64,000 nt of DNA from Euborellia annulipes (GCA_023213315.1 JAKCPI010009313.1:29981-93980); one strand, 5' to 3'. Counted from the first letter of the stretch, positions 15,101-30,100 are shown. Program-made: numbers and translations. Notes: generated from the sequence alone by a model not told the origin.

Positions 15101-18100
15101 TTAGAATTCGAATTTTTGAAATTCAAGCAATTTTTTTTAAGAAAGATTTTTTTTCCAAACATAAAACATTTATACCATCTCGGGCTATCCTATGTATACC
15201 TTTAAACCATATGCTAATAGTAGTGTATTGGGGATAGCGGGCTAGGGTGTTGAACAAAGAAGATCCTTGTTCAAATAATGGGCCTGGGGGATTTTTTCAT
15301 TAAATAAAAATATTTATTTAATGTAAACAAATCCTCAAAGAGGTACTGGATTGGGATATTGAAATTCATCACAATGGCCCCCAGGCAACTCTACGAGGAG
15401 AGGGAGTTGCTGTCCTTTGAAAGGGACGTAAAGAAGGTTCCCTCTCAGTGATGCATTCTTCGAAAAGAGTAGGCTACACGCCGGTGCTGAGGGAGTCCCT
15501 CTTCAATCTAGGACATCTTCCCTAGCATAGAGGAGGTTGGACAAAAGGAACCGGGTGGTTCCAGAAATATGGATTAGTTCACTAGCTAGAAACGAAAGCA
15601 GGAGGAGGAGTTAGAGATAGGAAATAATATAACTTCTCGGGGTACCGGTAGATGGCTACGGCCAGAGGCCGGTTGAATTTGAAGTGTGTTTTCGTGCACG
15701 AAAGCATCTCGCGTAAATAAACAGGAATCCCGATAGGAAGTTCAAATAATAATAATAATAATAATAATAGTGTATTATATTAATAAATAACAATATTAAT
15801 TTATTTTAAGATAAGTGAGGAGTTGTATTTATTTCTTAATGAACCAAATATTGTATATTAATATTAATTATCTGAAACGAGTTGTCTCAAAATTGCCCAA
15901 CCTGATTAAAGAAATACGATGGCCCGCTACAAGGTTCCATGGAGGAGAAGTTCCTATGACCTTCCAAAGGCGGCCGACGCTGCTAGTTATATTATTATCA
16001 ATCAATATCAATTCATATTTTGCTCATCTTTTCATTTTAATAGAAGCAACGAATTATTTAAAGCTTCGATTGAATAAATAAATAAAATTTTAATTGGCTG
16101 GATTATATTATTTTTATTTAATATAATTGAGAGAGAGTTGGATAAAAAAAGCAATCAATACTTTACAAATCCAAATTGAATTGAGGATGACGTTATTATT
16201 ATTATTATTATTTTTTTTTTTTGCAGGTACGCCTTTCATTCGCGAAATGCCCAAGGTTTTGGCCGTTGCCGGATCCGATTTGGTCATCAAATGTCCGGTC
16301 GCCGGATACCCGATCGAATCGATTATCTGGGAACGAGGTACATAACAATATGTTACTTTTCTATCTTTTCATTTTAGAAAAACAATAACAATTCACCTTA
16401 GATTGTTATAGTTCTTTGTGAATCACACAATTTAAACAGCTTATTACCTTTAAAAAAGTATCGAATAAAAAGTTTAATAAATATAAAGAAATTAAAAATA
16501 AATTTCTTTTTCGAATTTAAATACATTTAAATATTTTTTCATTTGTACTGGATTTACTAGCGCCCCTATATAAAAGGCAACCAAATAATCATTTGTATAA
16601 ATATGTTGCCTAATGGTTAGGCGCTATGGTATGAATGTTTTTTTTATAAAAAAAACAAAAAAAAAAACATAATTCTTACGTAATATATGGCCCTTTTATT
16701 CAAAAACTTAAACAGCTGATTTCCTTCGAATTAATTAGGAAGGTTGGGTATACCTATCTTAAATAAACAATTTCAAATTATTATTTTTTTCTGTATACTG
16801 GTTTCCTCAGCTTAAAGTTTTTTTTTTTTTTTTTTATTTATTTATTTTTAATTTCAACTATTTAATTAGAAATAATTTTTTTTTTTGCCAAAAATATAAA
16901 TTCTATGGAATTGTTGTAAAATAGTTGGGTTGTTAGATTAAAATTTAAAATTACAGAGGAAATTGAATATTCTATTTGTGTAGCCGAGAAGATGTATTTA
17001 TAGGCAAAGCTTCCAACCAATTTGCCTTTTAATTTAAAATTTTAATCCGAGCTCTTTTCACTTTCCACTATTAGATACACTTCGCTATGCACCATTAGCA
17101 TTGAAATTTATTTTTTGGGATTTTATTTGATCTTTTTTTTTTTTTTTTAAGAATAAATAATTTTTATTTTAAAACAACAGCTGTTTTAATTTTTTTATAT
17201 AATGTCCTTATATTAAACTTTCTAGATGAAAATATAGATATATAAATAAATTTTTTATATATTTCATTAAAAGTTTATTTTAATAAACCTAGTAACCTCA
17301 GATAGTCTATCTTTTTTTTCTTTTTTTTTTTTTTTCTTTATTTTTCGGCCTTTGACCTTGGTCATTCAGGCCCCACTTCTTACAATACATCTTACAAAAA
17401 ACATGATACAAAAAAAACTTTTATAAAAGTGCATATTCGTATCAAAAAAAAAAACATTAATATAAAAAGAAAACATTAAAAACAAATAACTATGAAGTCT
17501 ATCTTTAATTGGATGAGATTAGAAGTTAAGGGACAATTCTAGGATTTTATTTTAGTTTATACGTATTTCGACGTTAATATGCATAAGCTTTTGTTATTTG
17601 TTTATCTATAATTAGATCATATTTTAATTAAATTTAAGAATGTTTCAACTAGTGTCAACGGTGAATTTTTGGATTATATTGAAAATTTAGGTCCAAATAA
17701 ATAAATAATAAACGTTTTAATAATTAAAACTAAAACCTCTGAACATACTACAAATAAATAATAAATGTTTTAATAATTAAAACTAAAACCCCTGAGCATA
17801 CTTATAAAACAGGGGCGTATATAGAATTTTTTTTCGGAGGGGGCCCGACTTTATTTAAATATCCCCCTCCCCATACAAAAAAATATTTTTAAAATAACGG
17901 ATATCAAAAGCCCCTCTCAAAGACAAATTCTCATTAAATTTTTTTTTTATCCAAATTTTTCCTTCCATTTTACCTTTTTTTTTTTTAGAAAATTCTCCCC
18001 TCGTAACAGAAAATCACTCAACATTTCTTCCTTTTGAGAATATCATTTTACCTTTTTTTTTTTTTTTTTTTTTTTGTATACGAGTTTCATTGTATAATTT

Positions 18101-21100
18101 CGGGGGGGGGGGGGTTCTCTCAGCCCCCCACTTATAAAATTATTGTGATATTTCATTTACTCAAGAATTACAATTTCACAACATACAATGGAGTTTTTTT
18201 TCTTTGGAAAAATAATTTTTTACAACAAAAAAATTGAATTGAGATTATCAAAGGAATGAAGTGTAGTCTGTGTTAGCCCTTATATCTTCATAGACGGCAC
18301 CATTCTCCCTGCGAACCATCGGCAGAGAGTCTTCTCAAATGGCACTTTGGTAGTCGCCAGTGCTCAGCAGACGAGAGATGCAGGAAAATATACATGTCAA
18401 GCACAGAACAGGCAAAAACATACAGCAAGGAGAGATGTCGAGGTCCAGGTGCTTGGTGAGTCTTCTATCTTCCATTAATTTTATAGTAAATATAATTTAA
18501 GTAGTAATAGATTTTATTGTATCTCAAATTCTTGATTGTTTAGCCATTTTTTCATCTAAGGCAAAAGATAATTAAAAAAATAACATCTCTACAGAATATA
18601 CTTATTATATTACTAAGTAATTTTTCTGTTTCTTATTCTTTTGATATCATCAAAATATTTAACTGAATCTGTAATAAACCTACTTGGTACCTAGAGAAAT
18701 TCTGAACATTTTTTTTCTGGGATTGAGGCATGTTTTAATATCCATCCGGATAAGTCTGCGGCCATTCCTACCTATATGGTAGCTTACGATTTAGTATTTT
18801 TGCATTCATTTCATGTGATTATTTGATATTCATCTTCACAAAAAAATCAACATTTATTTTTTAATTACCAACTACTATATATTTTAAAATAATATTTTTG
18901 TTGCATCTATAGTCATAAATCTTATTATTGTGACATCCAGAATCAATGAATTAAAACGAACTTTTTAAAATGACAAATGGTTGGTTGGATTTCTCTCTTT
19001 TTTTTTTTTTAATCGACTAATTTCACGCGTTTAAAACTAATTTCGCATCTCTCGGTGTTTGTTTCAGTGCCGCCCAAAATCCAGCCCATCCAGGCGATGA
19101 CCAACCTGTTGCGCGAGGGCATGAGGGTTGCCATCCCCTGCCAGATCCTTGAAGGTGATCTACCCGTCTCTTTCCAGGTAATTAATTAATATAAAGTTAT
19201 AAAATTAATAATATATTTATAAAATATCGGTATATTGACTATTTGTCAGTGATAGGGAGATTGAGTGAATAATCTGATGATTAACTAATAATTATTTTTA
19301 TTCTAGTGGGAACTGAACGGTCGGCAACTACCCCCTGGAGGAGAGGGCAATACCGTGACCAGGCGCACTGACGAGTATTCCGCCACTTTGGTCATAGATA
19401 GAGTATCGTCACAACATGCTGGAAATTATACTTGTATTGCTAGAAATATAGCGGGTTCGGAGAGATTTACAGTGCCTCTAACAGTAAATGGTAAGATAGA
19501 AAAGTATTTTTTATCAAAAAACAATTTGCTAATTTATTTTTTGCAAGTGGACACATAGCAACATCTAAAAGTGATCTAACAATTGTAAAATATTCCAAGC
19601 TATTCATATTACTACTAAAATTCAAACAGCGAATCATTAAAAAAAATAAATTTGAAACAACTCGCAATCAGGTGTATTCTCTAAAACAGACGTTAAAATT
19701 TAAAATAAACAAATAGGTGTTAAAAAGTAATGTAAAAACAATCAGCGTTAAAAAATGCTAATCAAAATCACTTCCTTGCCTCAAATAGCTATTCTGTAAA
19801 CAAAAACTTTAAAGCCAAAGCGTTAACTTTTAGTAAAAATTGTTAAAAATTAATGTCATGTAGGGGGTGTCTTTAATATTTTAACGTCGTGTTTAAAATA
19901 AAAATGGCGTCTTTAACCTAAAAGTAAGAGTATGATTTTGTTAGCTTTGAAACATGTAACGTCGCTGTTAAAACTTTGTTTAGAGAATAGCATTTTTTTA
20001 ACGCTGATTGTTTTTATATTACTTTTTAACAGCCATTTGTTTATTTTAAATTTTAACGTCTGTTTTTAGAGAATAGACCTGAATTCTGTTAACACAAAAC
20101 TTTACCAAAAAAACAATAAGAGATTGAACACCATCTTATAGGTTCTTATTTTATTAATAGTTGAGCTATATTACGAGGGTTTTTATTAATACAAAACCAT
20201 TTTCTTTTGAATTGTCAACAAAAAATCAAATCAAATCAAATTACTTTATTTAATTTACCTTTTATTCTTCGAAATCAAAATGCTAAACGAGATCAAGAAA
20301 GAAAATTGTCAGGGAAAACATATAATTTGTTTTTTTTTCCAGGAAAATTTCCAAGGTTTCCGTAATCTAACTCAATCAAAAATATTATTACTTTTTTGAG
20401 GGGTCGCAAATTTGTCATTTAATTGAACTAATATCTTCTCATCTTTATAAATATGTTGTTGTTGGAAAACGGATAAATTTCTTGGAAATTCTCTTTTTTG
20501 ATTATATTCAATGACTGATGAATGTGTGCTAATTAACTGATCACTTGGATTGTTTTAGTTGCTCCACGGTGGACCATCGAGCCAAGCGATGACAACGCAG
20601 CTGCAGGGCAAGATGTCACTTTACAATGCCAGGCAGAAGGTTTTCCTCAGCCCTCTGTCTCCTGGAAGAAAGCAATAGGTACAAAAATATTGCTATTAAA
20701 TTAAAAACCATTTAAAGAAAATATTTCAAAAAAATCTGGTGTGGACTGGTCACACAGCACACAACTTTCTTTTACCCTTAGTAAGAGAAAGTTATGTTCT
20801 GTGCTTTCACACCATATTTTTTGTATAGACATATGCTTAGTTTCCGCCGATATATCTTTCCTATGAAGTACAAGAGTAAAGTGTGCTTCAAACAATTTTG
20901 AGAAGAAAATATGTTTCAAGTTGTTATTGATAAAAATACACTTATGAGCATTTTGACATTACTGTCACTATAAGTGGAATCACAACTCACTTCCACTTAT
21001 GATGATGACAGTAATGTTGAAATGCTCATAAAGTGTTTTTTTTTTTTTTTACCAATATAAACTTGAAACACATAACCTAGTATCTTTTACCTACAATAGA

Positions 21101-24100
21101 AATAGTAAATCTTATTTATTTTTGCTTTTAGATTCATCTAATCCAAACGAGTATAAAGAGTTCCTTTATGAACCGAATGTGAATATTTATCGAAACGGTT
21201 CACTTGAATTTCTTCATATCACAAAAGACAATGAAGGCTATTATTTATGTGAAGCAAAAAATGATGTTGGCTCTCCTCTCAGTAAAGTGGTATTCCTTAA
21301 AGTTAATGGTAAAAATCTTTTCATAAAACTAAAACCAAATCAAGAAAAATTAACATATTTTTACTTATTTTAACTTATCAAATAAATATTTATTAAAAGT
21401 ATTTCTATAAAAAATTTTAAATAGCTATTTTATTTGGATATATAATTATACGATATAATTAAAATCCTTTACTAAGGTGTAATCCCAATACTATAGAATA
21501 TTTATTAATTTTCAGCACCAGCACATTTCCCTCAGAAGAGTAAACAGCTTCAAGTATCTAAAGGTGAAGCAGCCCATGTCCAATGTGCAGCATTAGGGGA
21601 TTCACCCATTGAAGTTATGTGGAGAGTAGGAGGAAAGCGATTTTCGGAAGATCTCGACCCAAGGTTTATATTTTTTTAAAATTTATTTAAAATCTCTTTC
21701 TCACAGGCAAAACTTATTTGGAAGAAACAATAGTTTTCAAAAATTTCTCTAAGAATTCCACATTTTTAAGAAAGTAATAGCCTCCCAACCAACACTGCTT
21801 GTTATTTTCATTATTTGAAAATTGTCTCCCTCAACTTCCATATAATCTTAATATGAAAATACATTTTTAATACTAGCTAATGAATGTTTCCCAAACTTCG
21901 TTATGTTATGTGATAGTTACATCAAATACTCTAATTATGTTTAACATTTTAGATACGCGGTGCGAGAGCAATCATTGGATGATGGAATGGTCTCGGAACT
22001 GAGTATATCCCCCACCTACAGGCATGACACAGGAATACTGACATGTCAAGCGAGCAATATGTTTGGCCACGATGAGATGAACATTCAGCTAATTGTGCAG
22101 GGTAGGATTTATATGTTATTGTTAATATATATTGTGATGTATTACGACTGATTGGGATAATATAAGCCCATTTCAGTTAATTAACAATATTTCAATTACA
22201 TTGAGAGCAACCAGGGGGGAGTTTTTAGAGTTTTAAACTCCCTCTTCCCAGTAAAGAGAAAAAATAAATATTGTGTAATACGTATATTTCAAATAGAAAA
22301 AAAATCAGCCTGTCTTTTTATTTGAAAATACCTTATATTTTTTTAAATGTTTTTCATAAAAATAGAGTTTATTTTATTGTATTTAAATACAGCTTTCAGA
22401 AAAATATAAAGAGGGGAGGCAGGGGCAAAACTTTAGCCAAAGGCTCAAAAGCTGTAGACCTTGATCCCCCTGGGGGGGGGGGGCTCCCCAGGAACAAATT
22501 CTGGTTACGCCACTGATTGAAAGTGTCGGAATAAGCCATGATCAAATAAAGAGTTGCTCATTGAGATTATTAGTTTCACAAAATATTTTGATCTTAACAA
22601 TTATTAATCATTTTTAAAATTTTTAATTGCAGAACCACCTGAAATGCCTAAAAATATTCGAGTTAACGACCAACAAAGTCGCTCTCTTCAACTTTCTTGG
22701 ACACAACCGTATGCAGGGAACTCTCCTATTACAAGTTATATAATTCAATACAAGTTGGTCTCAGGTAGACAAAAGCTCTTTAAATTCATTTTAGTTATAT
22801 TTCTATTCTCTTATATTTACTTTCTCTTATTTTTTCTTGTTTGTAGATTTATGGCCTCCTCAACCGTCCAAGGTATCAGTCCCTGGTTCTCAGACGACCG
22901 CCGTAGTCCAGGGTCTTATGCCTGCTAGCTCCTATCACCTTCGGATTTTAGCTGAAAACCGACTTGGGCAAAGCGAAGCCAGCGAGCTCATTCAAGTCAC
23001 CACACAAGAAGAAGGTATTTTCATGTAATTATTTATTCTAATTTCTTCCAAAACAGTAATATTAATTTTGTTAATTTAGTACCAAGCTCAGCGCCCCTGG
23101 ATGTTAGAGGAGCAGCTCTCAGTTCCCAAGAACTTCATGTTTCTTGGGATGCTCCTCCTCGAACTGACTGGAATGGACATCTTCTTGGGTATCACGTGGG
23201 TTATCGTCTTGTTGAGGCCACATCAACAACTCATCCAGGGGCTTCTGCTTCGCCTTCACCAAGTGCGGGAACCGAAACCACCTCACCTCTCCCAACTTCT
23301 TTAAGGTAACACAAAACATTTCTTTATTTTTCTCTAAAAAAAAGTATACTATTACAATAATTTTCAGTTATTCTTATAAAGCGGTTGAAGTTGGAGCTCA
23401 ATATGGAGGGGAGGTCACCCTTCTTGGGCTCAATAAATACGCACAATATTCCGTGATCGTGCAGGCATATAATGCACGCGGAGCAGGGCCTGCAAGCCAA
23501 CCTCTAGTTATTAGGACTTTAGAAGATGGTAATCATTATATTTTAACTTTATTAATATTACAATATTATGTATTAAATATACAGTATATAAATTATTTTA
23601 TTTATTAATTGGAAAAATGTCCTAGCTTAAAATTAAATTTTTCATTTGAGAATTTCAAAACATGAGATTAAATGTAGTGCCTTGTCAGCTCCATCGCTGC
23701 CTCCGTTGACTGTGGAGTGCCAACCGGCTACATCGCAGTCAATCCAATTGTCGTGGCTTCCACCTCCGATTGAGGGCCGCAATGGCGAGGTTCGCGGTTA
23801 CAAAGTAGCTCTACGCCCTGTCGTCGGTGACGATGATCATCTCGATCAGGAATGGGCTGCGGGTGAGTCCACCTGCATCAGGCCACAAACCCTGTAGAGG
23901 TATTCTAATCGTATAATTATGTTCTTTTCCTTTTGTTTTATTTATTATTCCTTCATTTTCCAACTTTGTGAATGTGATCTCAGTCCCGTTAATTAAATAT
24001 TTCTCTTAACACATATGTTCACATAGAAATAATCAATTTTTGTTTGCATTATATTAATATTACAGAATACTATTTCATAAAATAAATTATATTTTTTTAA

Positions 24101-27100
24101 TAAAAGATATGATTAAAAGAATGAAATACACGGTTCTTGGTAGGATTAGAGTTATATAATTAAGGGGTATTTTACTGATTCCACCCTAGAAAGTTTAGAG
24201 AAATTTAAAACAGCTAAAGGAAAGGAATAATTTCTTTCTTTAAAAAATCAAATCCTGGTAAATTGTCTTTGCGATTAGTAAGAAACGTTATGAAGGAGAC
24301 ATTTTTATCTTTTCGCAATTAACGAGTGGGGATAAGTCTTAATTTAATGAGTTATTTCTATGTGACCAGCGATAAAGTCGCTCCTCTTATTTGTCTTGAC
24401 ACTACACGGTGACTGGGATATTTATCTCATTTTAGGCCCCAATGCGTTTCGTGTACAGATCGGTCGAGTGAGACGCCGCTTGAACAGACCAAAGTAACGC
24501 AGTCGTTGAGGATCTCCTTGTCTGCTCTTCGCCGATACACCAACTACTCGTTAGTGGTACTCGCCTATACCTCAGCTGGTGATGGAGTGGCTAGCGATCC
24601 CATCTACTGTCGTACAGATGAAGATGGTAAGCAATAAAATTCTTCAACTATCAAAGCTATTTTATTAAGAAGGATTATTATTAAAAGAATAAAATGCAAG
24701 GTGCTTGGTAGGATTATACTATTTTATTAAGAAGGATTATTATTAAAGTTAATAATTATAAGGCAGCAACACCAACGTCATATTAGTATTGTTAGATAGT
24801 ATCAAAGAGCGTTTGAAATTGAAAAGAGTAATGTACTACCAAGGGCGGTCCTAGCCTTACATTTTGGGGGGGGGTCACTGTTTTTTTTATTTTTTTATAG
24901 TATAAATAAATGTACCTGGACCCAATAAATAATCAAATATGAGTATCGTTTAAGTCTTAAATGGCCTAAGTTGCCGAAAAGATTGTGTGAATGGGAGAGT
25001 GAGTGGGAAAAAAGTGTGTGTTAAAAAAAAGAAAAGATTTTGGGGGGGTCACACCCCCTTGACCCCCCTCTGGGACCGCCCTTGTGTACTACCTTGTTCA
25101 CGAACTCTCTATATTTCTAAAAGCTAGTAATCTTTCCACATAATAAATATAAGAAGTTAGATAAAACTATATTTTTTTTAGAAAATTAAAAATATTTCTT
25201 TTTTTTTAAATTAATTTAATGTTCTCTTTTTGAAAATTAATTTAATTCCAATTACCTTAATTTGAATTTGATGACTTTTCTTTTAGTTCCTTCTGCACCT
25301 GCGGATATCAAAGCCTCCGTGAGTGGACCAAACAAGATTCTGGTATCCTGGCTTCCACCTACACACAGAAATGGACGCATTACTGGATACACAATTTATA
25401 TGGGACAAATTGAAGATGGAAAAGAGGTTAATTAAGAAAAATTAACTCATTCTATAACTTTATTATTTAACTTTTTAAACTTTTTCAGGAAGGAACTCAT
25501 AAACGAATTTTGGCGGCTGGCGCTGAATCCCACGAGGCAACTCGTCTTCGAGAATCTGCTACATATCAATTCTGGGTTACCGCAAGTACTCGGATCGGCG
25601 AAGGTACTAGTACCAGGGTGGTGACCCTCAGCCCTTCATCAAAAGGTAAATTTTAATCGTTGTGGCTAATTGGTTAAAGCGATAGGTTGGGGGTTCCCAG
25701 GGGTATTTTACCAGTATTTCTATAGAAATATTTGTAACCAAGTTGTTCTATAAGTTGTTACAGTTTTGACTGTCAAAAGTCAAAACTGTAACTTAGAGTT
25801 GGATATTGAAATATAATACATTAAGATTAAGAATTATTTATCTGATTGTAAAATATACCGTATTTTCTTAAAATATTTTTTTTCTCTTAGTGCCAGCCCG
25901 TATTGTCTCCTTCAACCGTCGTTTGGTGACATCTTGGAAACGTGATGTCACACTTCCCTGCCGAAGAGTTGGAGTTCCCTGGCCCAGGGCTACGTGGAAA
26001 CTCGATGAACGCCCCATTGAGTCACTCGGGAAAAAACAGGTTCTCCCCAAAATTCTTTTTTGTTTAAAAATTACAAAATACCAACTTAATTTTGGATTGG
26101 TCGGCTTTTGGATTAGTAAAAAAAAAATTTATACCTCTAAAATATATAGCCGTAGCCTCTCTTTATATCTATTACAATTTTTTTCTCAGATTACGAAAGA
26201 AGGATCACTTATTTTAAAAGATATCCAACGAAGCGATGAAGGGAATTATACTTGTTCCGTTGAAAACATCGATGGCCATGACGATATTGTTTATATGCTT
26301 GTTGTACAAGGTAAAATAAATCAATCAAATCATTTATTATTGCACGACTAAACAACTCTATGCATTCCTGACACATTCAATAAGATGAATCATTAATTTC
26401 ATATACTGAAATAAATATGCTCTATTTTAAATTAAGGAAGACAGAGGGTTATATAATAAGGCCTTAAGCCTCAGATGCCAGAAAAAACTTAAAAAAAAAA
26501 ATTCTTCTAATCATGTAGATCTACCTCATGTAGATTTACCTTCTAATTGAATATTATAATATTATTTCCTAACTTATCTATTTATTCTAATTTTAATTCG
26601 AATTTAGTTTTAAATATTGAAGATAAATTGTCTTTCATAATAATAATAATAAATAATTTTTTTAGTGCCTCCTGACCCCCCTAGTCTTGAAGTTGTGGCC
26701 ACCTATGTTGACAGCATTCAACTCCAATGGATTGATCATTATGACGGAGGAAGTCCTATTTTAGGTAATATTAATATTGATCTATTTTAATAATATAGGT
26801 AGGCCTAATATAAGTAGATGAAACAATTTATATTTGGCCTATGTGATTAGCATATGTAATTAAAAATTTTTAATTTATTGACTCTTCTATGGGGTTTGCT
26901 CCGATTTTATAGGGTATGTTATCAACTATAAAAGAGAACATGGGGACTGGCAAGAGTTGGCACTTTCTGCCAGAACACGAAGCCACTCCCTAGCCGGACT
27001 AACCTGTGGTACCAGGTACCAGCTGTATATAACTGCTTATAACCGAATTGACTCAGGTTTACCGTGTGACATTGTCAACACATTCACCAAGGGTGGAGGT

Positions 27101-30100
27101 GTGTACAAAAAAATTAATATTTAAAATTGTTACAAAATTTTTTCTAACCTATTATCGATCATTTTTGATCTTATCACTTTAACAACTGTTAGTTAAATTA
27201 TTTTTCTCTGCTCATTTACAGTTCCAATCCGCCCTCAGCCTTCACAATTAATGTCGGCAAACGCAACAGCTGTGACAGTTTGGTTGGATACTTGGTCAGA
27301 TGGTGGTTGTCCTATTTTGTACTTTACTGTTGAATATAGAGAACTCCGTCGTCTCACTGAATGGATGTTAGTTTCTAATCATATCCAACCGATTGAAAGA
27401 TCGCATGTTGTATCGGATTTACAACCAGCAGCAAGATATTCCGTTCGTGTCACAGCTCATAATACAGCAGGATTAACTGTGGCGGAATATAATTTCACTA
27501 CACTGACTATGGAAGGAGGTGAGTGAAAATCTATTAATAACACAATTTTTTTATTTAAATTGCTTTGCGCTTGTTTTAGCAACAGTTCGTCCTGTAGCTG
27601 CCATACCTCCTGCTTCACCTAATCGAAATGTCGCCATATTTTCTGTTCTAAAAATCCTTGGACCAATTGGGGCAAGTATTGCCATCCTTGGCATTCTCAT
27701 CGCTGGAGGCCTCTACTGGCATAGGAAACGTGAGTAAAAATTAATAAAGAAAAAGTTCTTATTCCTTCTATTTATTTATTTATTTTTAGGCTTGAACCGA
27801 CGAGAAATTCAAATGGGGGAGTCGCCATCAGTAGCCCAAATGCAAAACCAACAAAACCGGGACCAGCAGTATTTGGCAGTACGAGTTGCGGGTGGATTGG
27901 ACACCGCCAGCTACAAAACCGAGTCTGCAGGTCAGTGGACTTCCATTAAAATTCAATAAAATTTGAAAATTTGAAATATCTAAATTAAAAAGAAAATTCT
28001 AAGAGGGCAGTTTGAAAAATTAACCAAAAAAATATGTTTAATGAGAATATTAAAATTAAAAAAAAATCCCTCTATTTTTGGCATTTGATGTTTTTACATG
28101 TAAATTTCAAAATCTAAATGTTGTGTATTATGTGACTTTTTTTTTAATTGTTTTTCTCTCGAATCTCAAGACCCACTAAAAAAAACATTGTCAATAAGGT
28201 GGGTGAAAATTTTATATATATTTATTCTTTACCAATCTTTTTTTTAAAGTGTTTTTCGACCTATTTTAATTATGAGGCCATTAGGAGCCTACTTCTTAAA
28301 AATTAATGCTATCATTAACAAAATTTGTTCAGGTCTTCCCTTTCTGTTCATTAATAAATTATTAATCGAGCTTTATAATGACTCTTTCTTCAATTTTATT
28401 TCTTTAATTTTTTTTTTTTTTCGAAACTCTGCCTCTCTTTTGATTTTGATTTATTTTTTTTTTACGTTACGTGGAATTTTTTTAAATCGGACATCATCGA
28501 GCTCTAACTCATTTTGAGTTCATTTTTTATTTTCTTTTAATCCGGCCCCTTATATTTATTATATTTTTGTTCTCATTAGATTATATCGAAGACATCTGTC
28601 CGTACGCGACGTTCCAGTTATCGAAAACCCCGTACAGTGAGTCCACTTATAGTGGCAATGTGTACAGTGGGCCTTATCATTCGGTACGAGGGTCATTCGT
28701 CTATCATGAGCCCAAAGGGCCTCCTTCGTCCGCTGTTGCAGCCGCCGCCGCCGCTGCAGCTGCCGACGCCTTCAAGTGCCGATACGTGAGTAGCCCCCAC
28801 CACGCTCTATTCGGGGGGCTGCCGGCGCATCCAGCTCCTTGTCATAAAATCACAAACATACAATCTCTAGGCCTTCTCAAGGTTCCCTGTTTTTCTATTT
28901 TAATTACAAGACGTTTTATGTGGTTTGCTAATTTCAATTTTATTTTCTATATACACTTTTTATATTTTTATCCTGGAGGATATTTTTATATTTAAAATAT
29001 GAAAAAAACAAGGAGATTACTAATTTTACTTCTTCACAGGAGTAATCTTTGTTATTTACTAGCTTTCCATTTTCATATTTTAAATATATTTATTTATATT
29101 AGGGAAGAAATTAGATATTGACATTAAAAAATTATTTTTTAAGGAATTAATATTATTACGTATTCTATTAATAAGTAAATGGTTAATTAAAATTAATAAA
29201 CATTCAGAGAATGGATGCTGAAGGTCTTATTATGGGCAGAAATGATCCAGAATCTCTTAAATCGCACCCTTCCCCGTGAATTAATTTAATCGACAAATCA
29301 ACATTTCTATAAGAATTGAAAAAAAGAACTAATAGTCCCAATACATTCCTACGAGATTTTGTTTATAATAATTAAATCTTATTTTGCCAACTAATCCTTG
29401 ATTTTGCTAACTCTACCCCCTAGGTGTGATATTACAAAGAGCCTTAGAAGTTTCTAACTGTTTTCACTTTAATCTAAACTAGTCTAGGGAAAATTATTAT
29501 ATACCTAATACCGGAAGCATCATTTGAAGTACGCAGACAATTGACAATAAATTGCTCAAAAATTAAAATTTCTTTTCAATGAAGGAAATGTTCAAATTGG
29601 AGAAACCAAAAATTTTTCAAATACATTCCCAAAAATATATATTTTATGTCAATATTTATCCTGTAATATTTCTTGTTTGCTCTATTTTCACAATCTTAAG
29701 CAGAAATGTTGTTAATTCACCACCACCTTCATTCACCGTAATTCACTTATTTTTTTTTAAGAACAGATCTAAATTTTTCCATTAGGCCTACTATTAGACT
29801 ATATTTCTTTTTCCATATATTATTGAGTTGGGATACCTTTATTTTACTCCATATTTTTAAAATCTTAAATGAGAAAACAAAAGGTAATTGAGTAACTTGG
29901 TAACCATTTAAACTTTAATAAAAAAAAAAAATATATATTTGAGATAATTTAGTTCTGTTTCACTAGAAGGAAATGGCACATTTTTCTCTCACTAGTATTA
30001 ATTCAATTTCAAATATTGACACCGTTTGTCTTAAAAACACACACATATATAATAATAATAATAAATTAGTAGTTCACCCTCACTTAGATATTTCACATGT

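Larger units (their letters stand above)
5258..16226 (+). other. 11-kb Dscam intron between Ig5 and Ig6
   Basis: No Ig-like exon is visible here on the + strand. The intron holds a tRNA-derived SINE (6.09 kb), a hammerhead motif (7.25 kb), a GATCC-rich repeat (8.8-9.2 kb), a hammerhead inverted-repeat element (9.3-9.7 kb), fragments of the 650-bp repeat (10.4-10.9 kb), a noisy minisatellite (11.6-13.8 kb) and a 0.5-kb SINE-like repeat (15.2-15.75 kb). Confidence 0.8.

Noticed and set aside
5258..16226. Hidden alternative Ig exons in the longest Dscam intron
   Set aside because: No stretch shows an Ig cysteine-tryptophan pattern between plausible splice sites; open frames here fall in repeats or AT-rich noise.
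22748..22846. Continuous reading through the 82-bp FN1 intron
   Set aside because: Splicing at gtagac/tttgtag restores the FN3 frame, whereas reading through gives a hydrophobic AT-rich run and leaves the FN3 frame.
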